64,000 nt of DNA, taken from positions 42,838,819 to 42,902,818 of the forward strand of contig JAPTYO010000008.1 in NCBI GenBank assembly GCA_036873135.1. The letters are read 5' to 3'. A program made the position numbers and the translations under genes. Of this stretch, positions 32,866 through 42,897 are shown piece after piece. Within the stretch, counting starts at the first letter, position 1. Each line of letters opens with the position of its first letter. Source of the stretch: Clarkia xantiana subsp. parviflora. Its lineage: Eukaryota > Streptophyta > Magnoliopsida > Myrtales > Onagraceae. A model generated the notes under the pieces. It ran no database searches. It was not told the DNA's origin and saw only the letters and a program-made list of their open reading frames with translations.

Positions 32866-33564
32866 TTACAGGCGCAGCATAATCCGTTGCAGGATTCGCC
32901 GACTAGTGTTATAGTAGATGTCAGATTGATCCCTGCTTGTGGCCTGGAAGGGATCATCCTTCGTTGGCTGTTGTGAGCGATGGTGTGGGGGTTGCCTTTC
33001 ATTCCTCCAATGACGGGCTCCTTGGGAAGGAGTGTATGAACGTGCGGCTTCATATCTCGCATGTTGGTTTCTGCCCTGGAATGGACCGCCTTGGCGGGTA
33101 GTGTCTTGTGACATTTCTCTTGTCGGCGCAGCGTGTTCCTGGGCGGTTGGAGGTGGTTGAGCCGCATATCCTTGATTTTTCAGTGACTCGCGGAATGCGA
33201 GTAATTCCTCTAGTGCAGCCATCATTGCTGGAGTAACCGTAGGCATCGGGTTTGCTCCCGTTCCTTGTTGTTCGCCTTTCTGTCTGAAATTCAGCATCAT
33301 CATGCATCTCTGGCTCGAAACCAGGTGGGGGTGAACGATGATCGTCACTTGGTTCTTGGTGGTTGTGCTGTGCGTCGGGCACATCCTCGGTTGGCATGGA
33401 TGAAGCTACGGAAGTAGCTCTCGGTATGTGGGAAGGTCCCGGCTGGCTTCCAGCTGGCTTCTGACCTCCTGCTCTTTTGCTTGCCGGAGACTTCTTAGGA
33501 CGTCCAGGCCTTTTCCTTGCATTTCTCGCGTTAACCTCGTCGGGAGGGTTGCGATCACTCGTCA
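32866..33564 (-). pseudogene. gag N-terminal region (copy 3), frameshifted
   Basis: Starts at ATG 33564-33562 with MTSDRNPPDEV, then KRPGRPKKSP (AT-hook-like), and shifts frame near 33285, where copy 4 reads on. The second frame carries MMAALEELLAFR and ends near the core. The same product as 57219-57863. Confidence 0.75.
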
Positions 33565-33587
33565 TGACTTTGCGGTATGGTAGCTTT

Positions 33588-33612
33588 TGTTCGAATCCCG
33601 GAGACGGCGCCA
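33588..33612 (-). other. Primer-binding site of copy 3
   Basis: Same extended site as copy 1, with one base different (GAATCCCGG for GAATCACGG on the plus strand). That change gives a C-only run in the inferred T stem. Confidence 0.65.
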
Positions 33613-33614
33613 AA

Positions 33615-34380
33615 TGTTGCGTCGTAGTTGAACTGGGTCGGATGGACGCGTCTGTCTGAGTGGGTTGTTCGGGTTTTTGGGCTGACACCCTTCGCCAGGA
33701 AGAGGTATTCGCCTTATGCCGATGACGAGTGTTTGGTTTTATCGCTTAGTCTCGGAAAAGTCCGTGTCTCAGGAAATGGCGGTCTGGGCACAAGTCTTAG
33801 CGTCTGGGCACATCTTGCTCCTATTTCTCTTCCTCGCCTTAGCTACGGGGCCCGTTCCTGCACAAAGGGCCAATACTAGCACGAAGAGGGGGGGGGGGGG
33901 GGGGGGTGTGGTGCTAGCGGAGCCCTCTCCGATGCCTAAGTCACGATTGGGCTAAAAAAAGATAACTCTAGAGAGAGAAAATATTTCTAGAGAGAAGTCA
34001 GAGCTCAAACTGCCAAAGTTGGGCAAATGAGAGGATCTGTGAAAATGGGTGGCCAATGCCTCCTATTTATAGGCTACCTTGGGACCGAACCCGGTTTTGA
34101 AGCGGTTTGATGACGGTTCAAAAGCAAGCGGTAGCCGTCATCAATATTGGCAATGCGCGAACTCGACTTCCCTACGCGTAACGGTAATCGCGTAATACCC
34201 ATAGAGCAATCCGGAGGTCCGGATTGTTTATGCTATCCGGAGGTCTGGTCCGGACGCGCGTATCACGCTTCCAGACCGTTTTGTCCCTTAGGAGGCGTTT
34301 TCGAAACCGTGATGTGATTTTTGACGTGTTTACGTGCTCCGAAATATAAATACGAACCCGAATTGGACACATATCCATCA
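33615..34380 (-). repeat. 5' LTR of copy 3
   Basis: 766 bp, ends TGATGGATATG and CAACA (minus). Minus-strand TATAAATA at 34064-34071. The G run near 33890 is about 18 bases, the longest among the five LTR copies. Followed by the duplication CGGTT at 34381-34385. Confidence 0.9.
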
Positions 34381-34385
34381 CGGTT

Positions 34386-34590
34386 CATCTGGTTCGAACT
34401 GGTTCGTACCCAATCAAACCGCAAAGCCCAAAGAAAAGTAGCACCATAGTTCAAACTAGAGCCCAATTCCAAAGACTAAGCCCGCACGATATTACTTGAA
34501 TTCACACTTCAAGTTGGCAACAGTGCTTGTGAAGGACGGGTTCAGGCTCACCATCAACCTCATCCTTCAACCTCAAACACACTGCACAGA
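34386..34590. other. Right flank of element 3
   Basis: Continuation of the hAT-like repeat for about 50 bases, then unassigned sequence. No gene. Confidence 0.4.
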
Positions 34591-35340
34591 CAGATGGGTA
34601 GATCTCGTCGGATCCTGCACGAGGTTTACGATCTAGTGGAAGTGTAGTAGATGTGAATCTGAGATCGGAATTGACTACAAACTACAAGATGGAAGTGTGG
34701 GATCTCCCAATCTTACATTCATTTATAGAATCATCCGTCAGAATTGGAGAAGTGAAGTACATAACTACCTGCTATTTATAGCAATAGTTCTCAACTAACA
34801 AACTTCCTAATGAATACAAATAAGTCTATAATTATTCACTAGATACAAATAGATCCTAAAAGTTTCATTATTTCTACATACATCCAGATTTATCCTCATC
34901 ATCTTCTTCTCCTTCGTTTCCTGTTGCTTCAAATAGATTCTTCACTCCAAACTTAGATAACAAAAGAAGAAGTTATTGTTTCCGAAGTTCTTTAGTTAGC
35001 AATATGCAAGTTGTTCTTTAGACTTCACATAATTGTTTGGATGACTTCATCTATCAACTTTTCTCGAACAAAACGACAATCGATCTCTATATGCTTCATT
35101 CTCTCATGAAACATGTGGTTTGCAACAATTTGAATGGCAGCCTTATTGTTACATCTCAAAGCAATGGGTGAAGTCTGCCTAAAACCAACCTCCTTTAGAA
35201 GTCCTCTTAACCATACAGTCTCAGAAACTGTCATCGTAAGGTTCTTATACTCAGATTTAGCACTAGAACGAGAAAATGTTGATTGTTTCTTTGACTTCCC
35301 AAACCCCATCGCATCTGCAAGCTTGATACAATATCATATG
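34591..35340 (-). mobile_element. Ty1/copia 3' fragment
   Basis: The RNase H end (35025-35309) is followed on the minus strand by an LTR-like segment with a TATAAATAG box (around 34775-34785). The rest of the element is missing; the fragment stops before the LTR that begins at 35403. Confidence 0.65.
35025..35309 (-). pseudogene. Copia RNase H C-terminal fragment
   Basis: 94 codons with SKKQSTFSRSSAKSEYKNL, WLRGLLKEVGF, CNNKAAIQIVAN and FHERMKHIEIDCRFVREKL, the standard end of plant Copia pol. The Asp usual in the CDN motif is Asn here (CNN), so the fragment would be inactive even if complete. Confidence 0.85.
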
Positions 35341-35402
35341 ACCGACTTTCTTGTAACTAAGCATGTCCCTCAATCACTATCATAATAAGTTGTTATTAAC
35401 TG

Positions 35403-35896
35403 TGTTAGGTCCTATACGAAATAAGATTCAAAGTCGACAAGCATTGAGTCGATAACCTTAAAATCGACAACAAGAAGTCGATGACCAAAAATAATCTCTG
35501 TAAGAAGATGAGGAAAAAAGGTCAGCGACTGCATGACAAGAGGCGGCGCCCTAAAAGTTGACGAAACTCACTATAAAGAAAACCTCTCCTCTTAAGGAAC
35601 GATTAGGTGGCGACCTACTCGTCACCAACTACAAAGAAAACATCTCCTCTTAAAGAAAGTTGAGGTGGCGACCTACTCGTCACCAGCAACAGAGAAACCT
35701 TCATTCTTAAGGAATGATGAGGTGGCGACCTACTCATTACCAGCTACAGAGAAACCTTCATTCTTAAGGAATGGTGAGGTGGTGACCTGCTTACACCGCC
35801 AACAGGGAAATCCTCTTTCTTAAGAAATGGTGAGGTGCCGACCTGCTTGTGCCGACTCCACGAGAAACCTTTTCCCTTAAGGAATGATAAGGTGAC
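35403..35896 (+). repeat. LTR of gypsy element 6, first part
   Basis: Begins TGTTAGGTCC. From about 35580 it has six copies of a 57-58-bp unit (GAGGTGGCGACCTACTCGTC at 35606, 35664, 35721, 35778, 35833 and 35891), and element 5 inserted in the sixth. The remainder is at 46381-46713. Confidence 0.75.
35892..35896. repeat. Target duplication GTGAC of element 5, left copy
   Basis: GTGAC directly before the LTR at 35897. The other copy is at 46381-46385, directly after the second LTR. Confidence 0.9.
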
Positions 35897-36536
35897 TGAT
35901 GGGTTTTGATATAGCCGTTAGGCCCATTAACGACGACTAAACGGCGAAGTAGGCCCACTGGGCCCCGAACGAGGCTTCGAAGAACAATACGAAGGGTCCC
36001 GTCAAGGTCGGTCCCGATGTATGAGCTGAACGCCCCCGATATTACGCCTTTAAGTAGGCCCCGATATTATGCCTTTGAGTAGGCCCCGATATTGAATCCC
36101 TGAGAAGATTGGCCCTGTCCCGATGACGAGGGGCCCCGAGCGGTGACCAAAGGAGATAACTCTGGAGTCCCCGACTTCCGTCGGGACTTGCCACCAGAGC
36201 ACGAGGCCGAGAAATACGCCCACTATCAACATAGTGGGGAAGTGGCCGGAAAAGACAGAACGTGGGTTACTGGCCGAGATAAGCGGAACGTGGCAGTTAT
36301 CCCAACAGGTAACTGAGGTAACCCCTCCCCTATATAAAGGAAGGAGTTACCTCAGGATTGATACGTTCACATACTCACATACTCATACTTGCTTGCCTGC
36401 ATCGAGATACTCATTTAAGCATCGGAGAGGGATTCTGGGTCACCGCCCGGTCTATCCCCTTCTTGCAGGATTACTTGGAGCGAAGGAGTTCGGATTTCCG
36501 TCAAGGACGTACCGGAGTTCCAACCGTGATCCAACA
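35897..36536 (+). repeat. 5' LTR of element 5
   Basis: 640 bp, TGATGGGTTTTG to GATCCAACA. TATATAAAG at 36331-36339. GCATCGGAGAGGG at 36419-36431 followed by a short hairpin (CTGGG / CCCGG) and CCCCTTCTTGCAGG. Confidence 0.92.
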
Positions 36537-36555
36537 TTGGCGCCGTCTGTGGGAA
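36537..36555 (+). other. Primer-binding site of element 5
   Basis: TTGGCGCCGTCTGTGGGAA directly after the LTR, a primer site common in plant gypsy elements. The gag ATG overlaps its end (36555). Confidence 0.8.
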
Positions 36556-37169
36556 TGAAGCAAAAAGCAAAAATGACTTCTACCCGTTCGATGGCTGGCA
36601 AGCAAAAGAAGAGACAAGGACAATCCGGCGGTTCCCGCCACCCTGCTGGGACTCTGAATTCAGGGCCGCCGGAACGCACTGTTGATCGGAATGATCCACC
36701 CCCTTCTGTTTCTCAAACAAGGGGACATCATGATGATCGCGAAGATTCCATCCGAAACTCGTCAGAGAGCCGGGAAGAGATCCCAAGGAGGGACCAGGAT
36801 GCACCTGCAAAGCCGGACTTGGCGAAGGGCGTGATGGATGCCATGCCAGTATTTTTGGAAGCTATGGAGGCTCTCTTGGACCGAAGGAAGGCTGCCAAGA
36901 AGAAGGAGGAGGAGTTGCGTCCGCCTCCGCCGATGGAGAATCGGGACGGGCGGGAGGCCCAACCCGAGCACCAGGACAAGAGCAAGGAACCTGCCCTATC
37001 GGAGCAGTTCGTGGTCGATGGGCCTGGGCCTGTGCAACATAGGACCATTCCTCTCAATGGCCCTATCACCCCCGATCAAGTGATGAAGATCGTGAACATT
37101 TGCATGGGCGACCAGAAGAAGATGATGTCGAAACTCAGGGACCGATCCACTCATCCCTTCGTCCCCTGA
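36555..37169 (+). pseudogene. gag N-terminal region (element 5)
   Basis: From ATG 36555, a basic start (KQKAKMTSTRSMAGKQKKRQ) and a charged, Pro-rich region. It ends at TGA 37167-37169, and the frame continues straight into the gag core. The stop fits a CpG transition from CGA. Confidence 0.8.
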
Positions 37170-37583
37170 TTGGTGAACACCACTGCCCCGCCGGGACTGG
37201 GCATCCCGACAATTAAGGAGTATGATGGCGAGGGAGATCCCGTTCGTTATGTCCAGAAGCATGTCATGGCTTGTCTAGGCAGAGCCCCGAATGATGACAT
37301 AATGTGCGTTTTGTTCCCAGGCACACTCGGTGAGAGGGCCCTGACATGGTTCAACAGCCTTCCCCCAGGGTGCATCTCTAGCTGGACCCAGATGCATGAT
37401 CGCCTCATCCAGCAGTACCAGGGCCGTCAGCGCCTCCTGAAAAGCGCGAGATCCCTGGCTGAGGTGGTACAGAGGCCCGACGAATCTCTGCACATTACTA
37501 CCAGAGATACACTGCCAGCGTGGCCGAGATTGATGAGGAAATATCGGAGGGAGAGACCATCCGCACTTTCATTCGGAACCTAA
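37170..37583 (+). pseudogene. gag core (element 5)
   Basis: Retrotrans_gag core: IKEYDGEGDPVRYVQKHV, FPGTLGERALTWFNSLPPG, SWTQMHDRLIQQYQGRQ. Frame is lost near 37500 and the core continues in the frame of the next entry. Confidence 0.8.
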
Positions 37584-39577
37584 CAGCACCGTATGGTTCC
37601 GACCTGATGCACAGCGTGGCTGAGAAGGCTGTGTGGAACATGGAGGCGCTGCAGAAGAGGGTGAAGCAGCAAATCGACATCCAGGAGTCGAAGATAGCTG
37701 CCGGAGACCTTGACCCTCCGAAATCGAACAAGGGGAAGCAGTCGTTCAAACCCTCGGACGATCGCAGGAGGAAAGATAAACTCGAGAGCAGTCGGGGTAG
37801 AGGCCGTCCCGATCGAAGGGAAGACAAGCGTTCCTCGAAGTCGGACAACAGAGAGGACCACTACACCCCTCTTATTTGTTCCATGGGTGCGGTATTGGCG
37901 GTGATGGATCGACAGGGTATCGCCAGATACCCCCCGAAAAAAGATGGAGAGTCCATGGGAGCCCGCACAGATCGTTATTGTCGCTTTCACCGTGCCAACG
38001 GTCACGACACTAACCATTGTCGGGAGTTGAAGAAAGAGATTGAGAAGCTGATCCATAAGGGGAAGCTCAAGGAATTTGTGGCTGGACAGCGGGGCCGATC
38101 CCGTTCCCGGTCCCGATCGCGGTCCCGTTCCCGATCCCGTGGTCGATCCCCGAAGATGGATAAGCCCGAGTCTTCCAATGCCCGCAAGGAGAAGTGGGGA
38201 ACTATTAATTTGATTCACGGAGGACTTGCTGCAGGAGGAGATACTACGGCAGCTCGGGAGGTCTATGCTTCTCGGATTCCCATTGTTGTGGTGTTGGGCA
38301 AGAGGGCCCGAATTTGGACTCCGAAAGAAGAAATGGTGATTCCCTTCTCAGCGGAGGACCTGATAGGTGTGGAGACCCCGCACGATGATGCCTTGGTCGT
38401 GACCCTGAACGTGGATGGGTACGAGATGAAGCGGATCCTGATCAACGGAGGGAGCTCATCCGATATTCTGTTCATGGACGCACTACAAGCCATGGGGAAA
38501 ACCAAGAAGGACTTGAAGCCTGCGGATTTCCCGATGGTCGGATTTTCTGGCTCTACCTCTTACCCGGTTGGGGTGATTACCTTACCGGTCGAGTTCGGGA
38601 GTGGTTGGAAGTCGGAGAGGAGGAACGTAGAGTTCGTGGTGGTCGAGTCCGCGGGGACCTATAATGCCATTATCGGGAGGACTACCATCAACCCGCTGGG
38701 GGCAATTACCTCAACTGTCCATCAGAAGCTGAAGTTCCCGACTGACCACGGAATCGGGGAGGTCCAGGGCGATCAGATAGCTTCCAGGAAGTGTTATGTC
38801 AATGCCACCCGAAGGAGGAATCGGGAGGCTATGACTGTATTCCAGACTGACGCTGATCCTCGAGAGGAGTTCGGGCGTCCCGCCCTGATGGAAGATTTGA
38901 AGGAGGTCGAGATTGATGGACCTCAGAGGAAGGTGAAAATCGGGTCCGCTCTGACTGAGGAGACGGCCCGAGAATTGATTGATCTGTTGAAGGAGTTCAA
39001 GGAGCTGTTCGCCTGGTCCCCGAGTGACATGCCAAGAATCAGCCCCGATGTGATTACTCATGAGCTGAAGATTGATCCCGCGATCAAGCCGATTACACAG
39101 AGAAGGCGCCCGATGGGTGCCGACAAGAAGATTGCGATCCAGCAAGAGGTGGGCAGGTTTCTTGATGCTGGATTCATTAAGGAGCTCCGATTCCAGACCT
39201 GGGTCGCCAACCCAGTCCTGGTGAAAAAGAGCATTGGCAAATGGCGGATGTGCGTTGACTTTCGCGACCTGAACAAGGCATTCCCGAAGGATTGCTACCC
39301 GCTCCCGAGGATCGACCAGCTAGTAGATGCCACATCGGGACATGAGCTGCTGAGCTTTATGGATGCTTACCCTGGCTACAATCAGATCAAGATGTGCAAG
39401 GAGGATGCCCCCCACACCGCCTTCTATGCTGATAGTGACATCTATCATTATGATGTTATGCCCTTTGGACTGATCAATGCAGGTGCAACTTACAAGAGGA
39501 TGGTGAACAAGCTGTTCGGGGACATGCTGGGAAAAACAATGGAGGCCTATGTGGACGACATGCTGGTGAAGTCCTGA
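37520..39577 (+). pseudogene. gag end - protease - RT (element 5), stop after YVDD
   Basis: 685 codons. Gag knuckle C154-H157-H162-C167 (CRFHRANGHDTNHC). An Arg-Ser repeat tract, 193-210. Protease, where the catalytic Asp is replaced (ILINGGSSSDIL, N309), so protease is inactive. RT from VKKSIGKWRMCVDFRDLNKA through MDAYPGYNQ to AYVDDMLVKS, with a TGA right after. The Asp-to-Asn change and the TGA both fit CpG transitions. Codon use is richer in G/C than element 2. Confidence 0.88.
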
Positions 39578-39601
39578 CTGGCCGAGGATCATGTTCACAA
39601 C

Positions 39602-40627
39602 TTGGCCACAGCATTTGAGCGGATGAGGCTTCATCAAGTTCGCTTGAACCCCACCAAGTGTGCCTTCGGAGTGCACTCAGGGAAGTTCTTGGGCTTTGTG
39701 GTGAGCCAGAGGGGAATCGAGGTAAACCCTGAGAAGCTGAACGCGATCGAGGAGATGAAGTCCCCGATTAACCATCGGGAGGTGCAGGTGCTGAATGGCC
39801 GACTGGCCGCGATGAATCGTTTCCTGTCCAAGGCAAGCGACCGATCCATGCCATTTTTTGAAGTATTGAGGGCCAACAAGAAGTTTGAGTGGACTGCCAA
39901 GTGTGAAGAGGCGTTCCAGGCACTCAAGCAGCACCTTCGCACCCTCCCGCCATTGGCGAAGCCCATCCCAGGCGAGCTACTCTACCTGTATTTGGCTGTT
40001 TCTGAATTTGCTGTTAGCTCTGTCTTAGTGAAAGTTGTAGAGGGTAGCCAAGTCCCTGTCTATTATGTAAGCAACGCACTCGCCAAATATGAAATGAATT
40101 ATCCCGCCGTTGAGAAGTATCTCTATGCGTTGATTGTCACTGCTCGGAAGCTGAGGCCTTACTTCCACGCGCATGAAATTACTGTTTTGACGAATCAGCC
40201 CTTGAAACATTTTTTGAACCGGCCTGATGCGTCGGGGAGATTAGTGAAATGGGCAGTCGAGCTTAGTGAGTTCCGCATCCACTTTGCTCCGAGAACGGCT
40301 ATTAAGGGCCAGGCGTTGGCGGATTTCATAGCAGAGTCTACAGCCCCCGATCTAGAAGAAGCGGGCCCTGTAGAGGGGGCAACCACGGAGGTCCCGATAA
40401 CAGAGCAGTCAGAACAGCCCGACGCCAAAAATACTTTGGAGATGTACACCGATGGCTCCTTAAATTCAAAAGGATCGGGAGCAGGTTTCGTACTGATACC
40501 ACCAGGCGGAGGCGAGCCCCTCCGATATGCCTTGGCCTTGACATTTAGGCCACCAACAATGAAGCTGAATATGAGGCTCTCATCACTGGCCTCAAGATTG
40601 CTAAAGGAATGGGAGTCGGTCACTTAA
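39602..40627 (+). pseudogene. RT end and RNase H domains (element 5)
   Basis: Continues the RT thumb (RLNPTKCAFGVHSGKFLGF). It passes through the degenerate first RNase H (LYLAVSEFAVSSVL) and into the second (LEMYTDGSLNSKGSGAGFVL), then shifts frame near 40550, losing the NNEAEYEAL segment to another frame. Confidence 0.85.
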
Positions 40628-40663
40628 AGGTGAAGTGCGACGCTAAAGGTGAAGTGCGACGCT
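40626..40663 (+). repeat. 19-bp tandem duplication breaking RNase H
   Basis: AAAGGTGAAGTGCGACGCT occurs twice in a row (40626-40644 and 40645-40663). The length is not a multiple of three, so it adds to the frame damage. Confidence 0.9.
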
Positions 40664-41206
40664 AGCCTGATTGTGAACCAAGTCCAGGGGGGATATGAAG
40701 CAAAGAGCCCGATGATGAAGAAATACCTTCGGGAGGTGAAAACCCTGAAGGAAAGTTTCAAGAGCTTCGATATTGAGGCGATCCCGAGGGAAGATAACGC
40801 GGAAGCAGATGCCTTGAGCAAGTTCGCCTTGGGGGCAACCCTCTACGAAAGTCGGAAGGTGCATTTCTTGGAGAAGGTGATCGTGTCAACCACCGATCAG
40901 TCGGAGGTATGTGCCATTAAGGTCGGATCAGAAGGGCCCACTTGGATGACCCCGATAGCCGCGTATTTGACTACGGGGGCAGTCCCCGATGATGAAGTAG
41001 CAGCTGGCAAAATATGCCGAATCGCGCCCAATTATGTGATGGTGGACAATCAGCTGTACAAAAAGGGGTATTTAACTCCTTATCTGAAATGCGTGGCCGA
41101 GCCCGACACAGCTCGGATCCTTAGGGAGGTGCACGAAGGATACTTGGCTTGTCATGAAGGGGCCCGATCCATCGTGAGGAAAGTGCTAAACCTGGGCTAT
41201 TACTAG
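40649..41206 (+). pseudogene. Second RNase H end and integrase N-terminal part (element 5)
   Basis: KCDASLIVNQV and NAEADALSKFAL finish the RNase H. RKVHFLEK bridges to integrase at the place where element 2 has its TAA. The integrase zinc domain starts (HEGYLACHEGARS) and stops at TAG 41204-41206, in place of the Trp of LGYYWP. Confidence 0.85.
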
Positions 41207-41253
41207 CCCTCGATGAACAAGGAGGCAACGATGCTGGTCCGATCCTGTGACGC

Positions 41254-42174
41254 TTGCCAGAAGTACGCCCCGAATATCGTGACTCCAGCTGCGATTTGAC
41301 GTCCATCAAGAGTGCTTGGCCCTTCGCGCAGTGGGGAATCGACTTGGTGGGACCCCTCCCAGTTGCAAAAGGTCAGTGTCGATATTTAGTCGTGGCTATT
41401 GATTATTTTTCAAAATGGATAGAAGCCAAGGCATTGGCCAAGACAACGGGGAACCATATCCTCAAATTCCTCCAGACCCATATCATATCGCGATACGGGA
41501 TCCCCAAGGTGGTGATCAGCGATAACGGCCCCCCGTTTAATGGGGCCCAGTGGAAAGAGTACTTGGAGGAACTGAAAATTGAGAATCGGACAGCTTCTGT
41601 CCGTCATGCTCAAACCAACGGACAGGTGGAATCAGCCAACAAGATCGTAATGGATGGCCTGAAGAAGAGGGTCCATGCCTTGAAGGGCAAATGGCTGGAT
41701 GAGCTGGAAAATGTGCTTTGGGCTGTTAGAACAACGCCCAAACGATCAACTGGGGAGACCCCGTTTGGCCTTGTTTATGGCACGGAAGCAATTGCTCCCG
41801 TCGAGATAGCTGTGGCATCCCATCAGACGAGGTATTATGAACCTCTATCGAATGATGAAATGAGGCGCCTGGACTTGGACTTGGTCGAAGAAAAGAGGCG
41901 GAGTGCCAAGGAGGCCCAGGCTCGGATGCGCTTGGCAACAGCCAGATATTATAATCGACGAGTCAAGTCTCGACAGTTCTTTGTCGGGGAACAGGTCTGG
42001 CGTCGGAACGAATTTACCCTTTTGGATCGGATCAACAAGATGTCACCAAAATGGGAAGGGCCTTATAAGGTCGTGGGGATGCCAGCTCGGAATGCGTACA
42101 AGTTGGAAGACCTCGACGGCAATGTGTTGAAACATTCTTTTAGTGGCGAACACTTGAAGAAATGTCATGTTTGA
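41254..42174 (+). pseudogene. Integrase catalytic and C-terminal part (element 5)
   Basis: DD35E residues are present (WGIDLVGP, SDNGPPF, GQVESANK). The C terminus KWEGPYKV...FSGEHLKKCHV aligns with element 2. A frameshift near 41290 separates it from the zinc domain. Confidence 0.88.
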
Positions 42175-42177
42175 TGT

Positions 42178-42300
42178 TAAGTCGCCTTCAGTGGTGCAAG
42201 TTATTTATTAAGTCGCTTTCAGTGGTGCAAGTTGTTTATTAAGTCGCCTTCAGTGGTGCAAGTGGTTTATTAAGTCGCCTTCAGTGGTGCAAGTTTAGCC
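42178..42300 (+). repeat. About 32-bp tandem repeat, four copies
   Basis: TTAAGTCGCCTTCAGTGGTG recurs four times directly after the integrase stop. Confidence 0.9.
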
Positions 42301-42359
42301 ATCAATGAATAAAGAGGTTGTTTCCGACAATTCTATTCTAAGACTTATTATTCTAAGTA

Positions 42360-42810
42360 TGCTTAAATCGCCTTTAAGTGTGTAGCTAAATTGCCTTAAG
42401 TGGCATGGTTTCGCCTTAAGTGGCGCGATTAAATCACCTTAAGTGGTGGGGTTTCGCCTTAAGTGACGTAATTAAATCGCCTTAAGTGGTGTAGTTAAAT
42501 CACCTTAAGTGGTGGGGTTTCGCCTTAAGTGGCGTAATTAAATCGCCTTAAGTGGTGTAGTTAAATCACCTTAAGTGGTGTGGTTTCGCCTTAAGTGGCG
42601 CGATTAAATCGCCTTAAGTGGTGTGGATAAGTTGCCTTAAGGGGTAGGATTAAATCGCCTTAAGTGGCATGGTTCCGCCTTAAGTGGCGCGGTTAAATCG
42701 CCTTAAGTGGTGTGGGTAAAATGTCTTAAGTGACGCGCCGAAATTACTCTAAGGGGTATGATCGAATTGCCTTAAGTGGCGTAGTTAATCCACCTTAAGT
42801 GGTGCAGTGA
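42360..42810 (+). repeat. About 22-bp minisatellite (element 5)
   Basis: Around 20 degenerate units with core CGCCTTAAGTGGTG or CACCTTAAGTGG, alternating between units beginning AAAT and TTTCG. It fills the gap between integrase and the end of the antisense gene, the same position as the 71-bp array in element 2. Confidence 0.9.
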
Positions 42811-42897
42811 TGATCAGAACAAAAAAAGATTGATATTATAAAGATCTAGGAGGTTCACGACAAAAAAGGAAATTACAAGGATTTGAAAATAAAGCAA

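Larger units (their letters stand above)
24210..34380 (-). mobile_element. Complete family A LTR retrotransposon, copy 3 (gag-protease-gag, no RT/IN)
   Basis: 10.2 kb on the minus strand, flanked by CGGTT at 24205-24209 and 34381-34385. Order from the 5' LTR: primer site, gag N part, gag core, zinc knuckle, protease, second gag-like module with its own knuckle, 67-bp repeats, a spliced gene on the opposite (plus) strand, and a 3' LTR shortened by deletion. No reverse transcriptase, RNase H or integrase motif exists on either strand, so it must rely on enzymes from other elements. The LTRs differ at a low level by eye. Confidence 0.93.
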
